In this document: positions 9,301-14,954 of the stretch, piece by piece | Layout: each line of letters starts with the position of its first letter | How positions within the stretch are numbered: the first letter of the stretch is position 1 | The notes under the pieces: generated by a model | The model's database searches: none | Told to the model about the DNA's origin: nothing | What the model saw: the letters and a program-made list of their open reading frames with translations, nothing else | DNA from: JAWXCM01 sp034408745 | GTDB taxonomy: Bacteria > Acidobacteriota > Terriglobia > Bryobacterales > Bryobacteraceae | Length of the DNA stretch: 19,721 nt | NCBI GenBank assembly: GCA_034408745.1 | Contig: JAWXCM010000244.1 | Location: 1 to 19,721, forward strand | Direction: 5' to 3' | Made by a program: the position numbers and the translations under genes

Positions 9301-10160
9301 TAGTAATTCCCGGCATTGAGGAAGCCGATCTCGTTGAGCGGCATCACCGAGGCGGAGTTTCCGAGGCCTCCGAGAACCCGGAGCCGGCCTTTTTCATCGG
9401 TCCTCAACTCGCCCAGGGGCACTTCCACCTTCGGCGCCACGGCCACCGGCGGGATGACTTGACCGGGAAACTGCGCCCAGAGCGCGGCGATCTCCGGGCC
9501 CGGATCGTTACCGGGGTTGGAGTAGATCCTATTGATGCTTCCGGTGCGGCTGCCCTTGATCCGTGCCGACGTGCTGCCGGTTGAGTTATTCCGATCGCCG
9601 AGCGAGACCACGGTGTAATTCAGCGGGCCAAACGTTCCACCAGAAAAAGCGTACTCATCTCCACTGACGCCGCGGCCTTTGATCTGGCGTGGGCCCGGAT
9701 CGATGACGAGTTTTTTGGCTCGTTCGACGGGATCGAGGACTTCCTGATTGCGCACCGGCGGGTGGGCTGGATTTTCTTTTTGCCACTCGGGGTATTGGCT
9801 CTCCCACCAGCGCCCAGCGAATTGATGATGTTCGCCCTTCCGGTTTACCAGATGCACCTGCCACACGATCTCGGCGTCATCGGCGGTAATCTCTTTCACG
9901 GCCACACCGGCGGCGTTGTATCCAAACACGCGGAACTCGGCGGCTTGGCGCTTGATGCGGCCCATCTTGTCTTTGAATCCGCCTTCCGGATCCGGGATTT
10001 CGCCTGGCGCCAGGGGTCCGACGAAGAACTCCGACGGGCTGTTGCCGATGCGCGCGATGCCCAGACCAGGGTGAATTTTGTAACTGACGATATCCGCGCC
10101 ACCGGCGACGGGGGCCGGTTGTTGGTCTATTGATTTCGATACCGCTCGATCTTTGCTCAT
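6351..10160 (-). CDS. LodA/GoxA-type CTQ oxidase fused to haem-oxygenase-like di-iron domain
   Basis: A 1,269-residue protein, far longer than LodA (about 700-730). Residues about 22-680 are a LodA/GoxA-type quinoprotein, opening with YKIHPGLGIARIGNSP. The cofactor region ALPWQADFSEC gives Cys590, the conserved Asp586 four residues before it, and a candidate partner Trp653 in HAWKDFGFIV, 63 residues on (65 in LodA, from memory). Residues about 780-1070 read as a haem-oxygenase-like di-iron oxidase: Glu817 and His827 in DELGDGNVEQNH, Glu887/889 in LELEW, then His915, Asp919 and His925 in ELHVGIDNASEGH. Residues about 1085-1269 I do not recognise. No signal peptide is seen, which fits maturation inside the cell by the adjacent LodB. 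The ATG at 10160 is chosen over the GTG at 10184 because AAGGAG sits 6 bases before it. The likely substrate is an amino acid, amine or peptide-linked amino group; which one cannot be read from sequence. Confidence 0.85.
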   Translation of the reverse strand: MSKDRAVSKSIDQQPAPVAGGADIVSYKIHPGLGIARIGNSPSEFFVGPLAPGEIPDPEGGFKDKMGRIKRQAAEFRVFGYNAAGVAVKEITADDAEIVWQVHLVNRKGEHHQFAGRWWESQYPEWQKENPAHPPVRNQEVLDPVERAKKLVIDPGPRQIKGRGVSGDEYAFSGGTFGPLNYTVVSLGDRNNSTGSTSARIKGSRTGSINRIYSNPGNDPGPEIAALWAQFPGQVIPPVAVAPKVEVPLGELRTDEKGRLRVLGGLGNSASVMPLNEIGFLNAGNYYANNDYWYDDTSDGPVTASVVLKDGQTIEAESAWVLVTPPKYPVAARVLTTLYEVAEETWRKKNGGPDAGKPPSFTNDIYPVFFRLQQYHWLNNAVNRGHGPGPGKGGNFLDPRGAPEEALYKQGEQFGARKKRIFARLRPPNLLGEPTPETADTSESLQWASAKFMPQMCGDGGETAVPEDNSPDSSGSTLGSLYVTWLTLSETQYNNFKLWADDAFIDDWNGAAPRFKPIWDYPISDQPAMIDKGALDPCVGAAFYPGIEMTYVATYPDTWSGLCRLTPGAFKPGEITSWMALPWQADFSECNTNWWPAARPDDVVPEAEYNQIVANYSEALEGGIEAVLANRVPWTRGIASESPQLDNDMVHAWKDFGFIVPRQYPREGPDAETVYIEIDRSPYAAVTMRDAFYYLMNIASYQDFLPKAREIVQGMLKDAWENQELMMADPDMVFKYFPFTQEAFDARMQLVYNNYVRDNQSAAVFASDLRVTRGQVINQIVQMAPFNQLDGAWLSHVTPDGPVSMINEMLFRIRMDELGDGNVEQNHANVYNATLESVNIYLPDLHTRAYADNPLILDSAYPLAVFLLGVAQFNDEFFPELLGMTLELEWGSVSLPRTVHQYQAFGITPQYYELHVGIDNASEGHGAIAKKAIEMYLEMVRQQSGEEAMQAVWKRIWTGYVAFYTTGSLGQDLAELPLPQNQGPSTIWNEMAAMIASKAPYASLMHGDIQIGENRLNDWFEDPFGLLVALQEAGFIIPGNLNSPMFRLMGFSGPMYRVFTDEQLDLWQRWVLSLPETNGKPPGPAPRPRKNRSAAQVVYDNMRIVVDMLRARQTGASGHRVQLQGPDPEHPDQAITKPLHWWFDLGTNLVGDDKAAQLRRADNLLLKTLSNPVNGWIASKNVLQSPLITAMATGFGQMAEAFREIAPGASYDPADYVDGMTYLACLVNWIQAGCPVIDAETAALEMAAAEAPVVEPRKRERIWGMGKVH

Positions 10161-10166
10161 ACTGCG

Positions 10167-10172
10167 CTCCTT
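10167..10172 (-). promoter_or_regulatory. Ribosome binding site of the LodA-type fusion gene
   Basis: On the minus strand AAGGAG is followed by six bases (CGCAGT) and the ATG at 10160. This is ideal spacing, so it decides the start against the in-frame GTG at 10184, which would place this site inside the coding sequence. Confidence 0.75.
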
Positions 10173-10190
10173 CTCGTTACTCACAACGTT

Positions 10191-12200
10191 CTAAAACCTG
10201 GGGGTCGTCTCTCGCTTCGGCGACCTGACTGCTGCTGCCGGTTGGCCGGGGGCGGCACTGGCGACGAAGGTAAGGACATGCGGGCTGTTGAACTTCAAAC
10301 CTAAGGACGGACAGTCGAAGTAGGCTTGATAGACTCCGCTGGAAGGCGGCGTGAATTGGAGTGCGTAGACTCCAGGGGCCGCTTCGGCGGCGAGCCGGCG
10401 GGTTTGCCAGACGCCGGGCTGAAGAAAAACCAGTACGCGAAGGTCGTTCAAATTGGCGATTGGCTGCTGTGTGCGCGCGTCGAGTACTTGAAAGCGGACC
10501 CGGGCCGGGCCGCCGGCGACCAGGCCCTTTTCGGTGCCGTTCAATTCGACGGAGCGAACCATAACCGGCCGCAATCCGGGAGCCTCGCCATCGGCGGCTT
10601 TCACTTCCATTTCGAAGCAGTGGATCACGCGGGGAGAGTCGAGAAAGAACACCACATCATAAATGCCGGCTTTCGGAACGCGGCCGGTGGATTGGTAGAG
10701 GCCGCCGGGCGCTTCTTCCAAACCGCGGTCGACCGCCATGACGGCGCGCGGCTCATGGCCGTAGTTGGCGAAGTGGCCCATGGGGGCGGCCATGCCTTCC
10801 TGGTAATAGTAGACGGCGCGGTCGGCGGGATTGGCCACCAGCACGGCGTTCGATCCGGGCGCCTGGACGATGGAATCGGCTGGGCTGGGAAGCGCGCCCT
10901 TGCTGAACGGGAGCCGGCCCCCGGCGAATTCGACGAGCGGCAGCGGCGCGCCCGCGACGCCGATTTTTTCTAACGGGATCATCAGCACGGTAGCGTCGGC
11001 GCGGCGGCGAATGTAGGCGAGAGTACTTGAAAACGTGACCTGCTCCGGGCCGCCGTGAAGGGTGCTGGTTTGGACGATCTGGTTGGACGAAGTGTCGACG
11101 ATGTGCAACTGCCCATTGCCGGGATTGACAGCGAAGAGGAACCGGCCGCCGGGGGCCGCCCGGAGTTGCCGGATGCCAGGTTCGGCGGGCATGCGCGCGA
11201 CGATTTCTCCGGCGGTATTCAAAGCGGCGATGCCGCCCTCATGGGCTACATACACGAGCCGCGATAACGGCGAAGAGGCCAACGACGACGGCCGCGCGCC
11301 CAGGGGAACATCCGCAATTTTCCTGCGGCTGGCCGTATCTATCACGGTGACCGTTTGGCTGTCGCCATTGATTACGAACGCGGAACGGCCGTCGGAACTG
11401 AACGCAATCTCATGCGGCCCGTCGCCCAGCGGAATGCGTCCGGCGAGCTGCAACGTCTCCCGGTCGAAGGCCACCGCTTCTTTGTCCGAAGTCACCCACA
11501 AATACTTGTCACCGGGCTGCACGGCGAGACGGCGCGGCCGGCCGGGTACCGTCAACCGCACCGTGACTTTCCAGGAAACGGTATCGACCACCGCGACGCT
11601 TCCGGATGCCGGCATGGAGACAAACAGACGCTGCTGATTGGCGGTAAGCGCCCAGTCCTCCCCCGGACTATCCAGTATCACCAGCGCCAACAGTTGCGAG
11701 CCTCCAAACCCGAAGCGCGGATTGACGACGGAGATTGTGGCGTTCTCATTCATTGCCAGGACGTACCAGGCGTTGAGGTCGACCGAAGGAACCGAGAGCA
11801 GTCCGCCGCCCAGAAAAGACGCCACCTTTTTGCTGCAGCCCGTCGCATCGGTTGTCCGGCCGGGGCGCCGGAGGTCCAGCCATGCGGCCGGCCGCAGGCC
11901 TGGCAGCGGAATGCCGCTGGCGGTGTCCGAAACACGGAAACGCAGGCGGACGTCGCTGCGGGAACCGGGCGGCGGGGCGGGTTGGGTGGCGGCGGAGTCG
12001 AACTCGATGGCGACCCCTTCGTGGATCGCCTTCGCCGGAGGGGTCTGCGCCCATAGGGCGGACGCCAGGAGCGCCCAACCACACAGGTTCCTTTGAGGAA
12101 CACGCGCACAACGGACTCGCTTAGGCGCGGCGAAATGGGCGAGTTCCTCGCCCGTTGGTGCCGTGCCTGCGCGGCCTGTGCGCTTCGTAGGGTTTTCCAT
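10191..12200 (-). CDS. Exported YVTN/YncE-type beta-propeller protein
   Basis: A 669-residue protein. An unusually long basic N-region (about 1-37) precedes a hydrophobic signal segment (CGWALLASALWAQ, about 40-52), and no in-frame ATG, GTG or TTG gives a shorter start. An Ig-like segment (about 60-110) contains GIPLPGLRPAAWLDLR. From about 140 to 490 there are repeated propeller blades of the kind found in YVTN, haem-d1-like and amine-dehydrogenase heavy-chain proteins (SVAVVDTVSW, LAVQPGDKYLWV, TVTVIDTASRRKIADVPLG, QLHIVDTSSNQIV). About 500-650 is another beta-sandwich. No catalytic motif is seen. It begins 9 bases after the stop of the giant multicopper oxidase and has no clear Shine-Dalgarno, so reinitiation is likely. 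It ends about 30 bases before the LodA-type start. A scaffold or electron-transfer partner role is inference. Confidence 0.82.
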   Translation of the reverse strand: MENPTKRTGRAGTAPTGEELAHFAAPKRVRCARVPQRNLCGWALLASALWAQTPPAKAIHEGVAIEFDSAATQPAPPPGSRSDVRLRFRVSDTASGIPLPGLRPAAWLDLRRPGRTTDATGCSKKVASFLGGGLLSVPSVDLNAWYVLAMNENATISVVNPRFGFGGSQLLALVILDSPGEDWALTANQQRLFVSMPASGSVAVVDTVSWKVTVRLTVPGRPRRLAVQPGDKYLWVTSDKEAVAFDRETLQLAGRIPLGDGPHEIAFSSDGRSAFVINGDSQTVTVIDTASRRKIADVPLGARPSSLASSPLSRLVYVAHEGGIAALNTAGEIVARMPAEPGIRQLRAAPGGRFLFAVNPGNGQLHIVDTSSNQIVQTSTLHGGPEQVTFSSTLAYIRRRADATVLMIPLEKIGVAGAPLPLVEFAGGRLPFSKGALPSPADSIVQAPGSNAVLVANPADRAVYYYQEGMAAPMGHFANYGHEPRAVMAVDRGLEEAPGGLYQSTGRVPKAGIYDVVFFLDSPRVIHCFEMEVKAADGEAPGLRPVMVRSVELNGTEKGLVAGGPARVRFQVLDARTQQPIANLNDLRVLVFLQPGVWQTRRLAAEAAPGVYALQFTPPSSGVYQAYFDCPSLGLKFNSPHVLTFVASAAPGQPAAAVRSPKRETTPRF

Positions 12201-12209
12201 GGCTACGCG

Positions 12210-14954
12210 TTACTGCCGGGTTGCTTTTTTGAGCGGCTTAGGCGTGGAGGGGACGCTGGCCGGCGGCGCCTGTTGGACGACGTCCTCGTAGAGCGCGACG
12301 CCTCCCGCCTGGCTGGTGACCCTCAACGACAACGGACTCGGCGGCTGGCTAGGGCCCTGGAAAGTCCATGTGCCGTCCTGGCGGTTAACTTGGGCTTGTC
12401 CGGTCTGGCCGCCATAGGTAATCGTGACGCTATCGGCGAAAGCAGCGGTTCCCGGCGCGACCGTGACGGCGCCATTGACGGCGAGTCCGCCGGCCGACCG
12501 CTGAACGGAACCGATGGTAACGGTGTCCGGACAGGTGGCCGCGCATACCGCCGGCCCCACGCGGAACAGCCCCCACAGGCCGACCTGGTACTGATTGCCG
12601 GTCCAACTGCGGTACCGGTAGTCGCCCGTGATCTTGTTGATTCCGCCGGCGCTGCCGATCAGGACATCGAAGTGCGAGGAGGGTCCGTAACCAGTGGTAT
12701 TCCCAGTATAACGGGACTGGGGGTTGTCGCCGAGCACGGTGGAATTCCGCACGTACGGCTCTTCCTGCCAAACATGTCCGGTAAGTTCAAAGGTCTGTTG
12801 GTTGTCCCCGATACCGCCCGGATCGGCCAGACGGAAGCGCACGGGCATGCCGCCGGGCGCGCGGAAGATAGGGGTTTGCGGATCGCCGCCGACGAGGGCG
12901 TTGGAGTTGGCGAGAGTAGTGTCCAGGCTCCCGAAATCGAAGCTATTGATATTGGCAAGATCGTTTGCCTGGAGGTTCGCCCAGTCGGACGGCGCGCTCG
13001 TCCCCATGGCCGCATTCATCAGGCTGCCGAAGCGGTAGAAGAAGGGCTCAGTCCGGTAGTTGAAGGCCGAGATCGGGTTGTTGGAGGCATAGAACGACTG
13101 GCCCTTCACCAGCATGTTGATATCGTTCTGCGTCATCAGCACGAACTCCCGGAAGGGCTTGCCTTCTGGGGGAAACACGGTTGCGGACGCGCGGTAGTCG
13201 GTGTCGGCCCGCCATTTGGAACCCTTCGGCTCAATAACGAGGGAGGCAAATAGTCCGTGATAAACGTGGGACAGTGGATCGGACGGGAAGAGGTTAATCG
13301 TCCCGAACTCCATCGGCTCCGGCTTCCACTTTCCATCCACGAATTGGAGGTCTCCGGCGTACCAGAGATAGTCCACCGTTTTTCCCGGCTCGGCGGTTTG
13401 GAGCGGATTGTTGCCGGCGTTGATGCCATTTGACTTGGTGATATCGAAGCCGACGAGCTGCGGGTGCAACCCGACGCTGGTGGAGGTAAGGACGGGGTTG
13501 GCGTTGTACCCGGTTGTGTACTGCCCGATTCTTGCGGTCGGCTGGATCTGGGTGAACACGCGATCGGTGGGCTTGAGCCGGTTGGTCAGGGTTACTTTGA
13601 TCCAGTCGCCAGCGTTGGCGCGCAAGACGAGCGGCTCGGCGTTTTTCGGCGGGAGGATGTTGCCGTTGCCGTCGTCCAGAACATAGACCAATCCATCGGG
13701 GTCGTTCAGCGGATTGTTGCCGAAGGTAGGCGAGGCGGTTGCCCCCTGCGCGGTGGTCTGCGCGCCTCGTGAGTTGTAGACCAGGCCGGCGGCCCCGAAG
13801 GCCTCCTTGGCGCTGACGGCGGTCACATGGATTTCGCGGACGCAGGGGCCCTCGGCGACGGCCTGATGGAGAGGCGTACCGGAGCAATTGGGAGTTCCGT
13901 CCGGGATCCGCACCGCTGCGCCCGGCGAGGGAGATGGGTTGTTGGGCAAACGGGCGAGGTTTTCGGCCTTGTCCTTGTACGACCGCATGAGTCCCCAGGT
14001 TCCATTGACCAAGCCCTCGTACGAAGCGCTGGGATTGTAGATGTAGTCGGCCGTTTTCTGCTGCGGATCGACGCGCGGCATTTTGAAGAGGGCTTCGTAA
14101 TGCTCGGACAGGATTATGAACTGGCTGTTTCGATAGCCGGAGTTCTGATTAAAGGGTTCAAACAGCCATTTCTGCCCGTGAACCGTGAACTGATGCATAG
14201 AGGTGTGCGCGCCGGCGAGAAGCCGCATTTGCACGCGATCGCCCTCGTAGGCCCGGAACATGGGCGTGTACGGATCAGTGGGACCGACGCCGCAACCGTT
14301 CGTAGGATCGCCGGGCGATTTGGGACTGTGGCAATCGACGGGGAACTTGAAGCAGGACGGTCCCTGGCAGTTTGGATTGATCAAACTGAGTGGCTGGGGC
14401 TGCGTGCTCATGGCCTTGTCGTAGCGGGGAATGGAGCGGAAGATGTGCGAGAGGTCCGACGCTAGCGGCGATGCCTGTGGGTTGGGGGTCGTGGGGATGG
14501 CGGCCCGCAGAGGCAGCGGCTCCGCCCGATAATTCATGGAGAAGATCCCGTTCCCAAAGTCACTCACCAGATGGGGTGTAGTGGGCTGGGCGGCGTAGCC
14601 GAAATTCCCGTTCATCGAAGTATACGTAGCCGGGAGCGGCGGCGGGGTGACGGAGCATCCGGGGCAGTTAATGGCGTTCACCGGATCGGCCCATCCGGCG
14701 TAGGTCGCACCGGGGGCGAGCGGCTTGCATTCGGTCGAGTCCGGGCTTTGCCCGGGATAACAGTCCGGGAGGCTTCGGCTGGTGGGCTGGTAGGCGAGTT
14801 GGAGGTCGCCCAGGCCAGCGCGAATTCGCGATAGCTCTCTACCGGCTTGCAGCCGGACGCCGGCGTGAGGGACGGCACGATGTTGGCCGCATAACTGGTC
14901 GGCCCGCCGTCGCTTCTTGTCCCATAGATCTGGCGGCCATCTGGCGATTTCCAC
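12210..14954 (-). CDS. Giant multicopper oxidase, downstream part after frameshift
   Basis: Second part of a multicopper-oxidase-like protein that continues in another frame from the upstream part. Genuine sequence starts at about 14810 (GDLQLAYQPTSRSLPDCYPG); the residues between the nominal ATG at 14954 and 14810 are a shadow of the upstream frame. Cupredoxin-like features are HTSMHQFTVHGQKWLFEP (three histidines), HGLFASLVIEPKGSKW, FELTGHVWQEEP and a terminal SWTGNQYQVGLWGLFRV, which resembles the HCH...GMWALFRV end of the upstream module but has lost the copper ligands. Copper binding in this half is therefore probably reduced and its role structural. A C-terminal Ig-like tail (about 790-900) ends in a basic KPLKKATRQ. 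No ribosome site or plausible independent start lies near 14810, so separate translation is unlikely. Confidence 0.8.
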   Translation of the reverse strand: MEIARWPPDLWDKKRRRADQLCGQHRAVPHAGVRLQAGRELSRIRAGLGDLQLAYQPTSRSLPDCYPGQSPDSTECKPLAPGATYAGWADPVNAINCPGCSVTPPPLPATYTSMNGNFGYAAQPTTPHLVSDFGNGIFSMNYRAEPLPLRAAIPTTPNPQASPLASDLSHIFRSIPRYDKAMSTQPQPLSLINPNCQGPSCFKFPVDCHSPKSPGDPTNGCGVGPTDPYTPMFRAYEGDRVQMRLLAGAHTSMHQFTVHGQKWLFEPFNQNSGYRNSQFIILSEHYEALFKMPRVDPQQKTADYIYNPSASYEGLVNGTWGLMRSYKDKAENLARLPNNPSPSPGAAVRIPDGTPNCSGTPLHQAVAEGPCVREIHVTAVSAKEAFGAAGLVYNSRGAQTTAQGATASPTFGNNPLNDPDGLVYVLDDGNGNILPPKNAEPLVLRANAGDWIKVTLTNRLKPTDRVFTQIQPTARIGQYTTGYNANPVLTSTSVGLHPQLVGFDITKSNGINAGNNPLQTAEPGKTVDYLWYAGDLQFVDGKWKPEPMEFGTINLFPSDPLSHVYHGLFASLVIEPKGSKWRADTDYRASATVFPPEGKPFREFVLMTQNDINMLVKGQSFYASNNPISAFNYRTEPFFYRFGSLMNAAMGTSAPSDWANLQANDLANINSFDFGSLDTTLANSNALVGGDPQTPIFRAPGGMPVRFRLADPGGIGDNQQTFELTGHVWQEEPYVRNSTVLGDNPQSRYTGNTTGYGPSSHFDVLIGSAGGINKITGDYRYRSWTGNQYQVGLWGLFRVGPAVCAATCPDTVTIGSVQRSAGGLAVNGAVTVAPGTAAFADSVTITYGGQTGQAQVNRQDGTWTFQGPSQPPSPLSLRVTSQAGGVALYEDVVQQAPPASVPSTPKPLKKATRQ

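Noticed and set aside
10161..10184. GTG start for the LodA fusion at 10184
   Set aside because: The AAGGAG ribosome site lies downstream of this GTG and is ideally placed for the ATG at 10160.
10201..10211. GGGGTCGTCTC, identical to the outer end of some Tn3-family inverted repeats
   Set aside because: It lies within the 3' coding end of the propeller gene (TTPRF), the match stops after 11 bases, and no transposon gene adjoins it. Most likely chance.
14678..14954. Programmed -1 ribosomal frameshift in the multicopper oxidase
   Set aside because: No X-XXY-YYZ slippery heptamer is seen where the homology switches frames; a lost G in a short G run is simpler.
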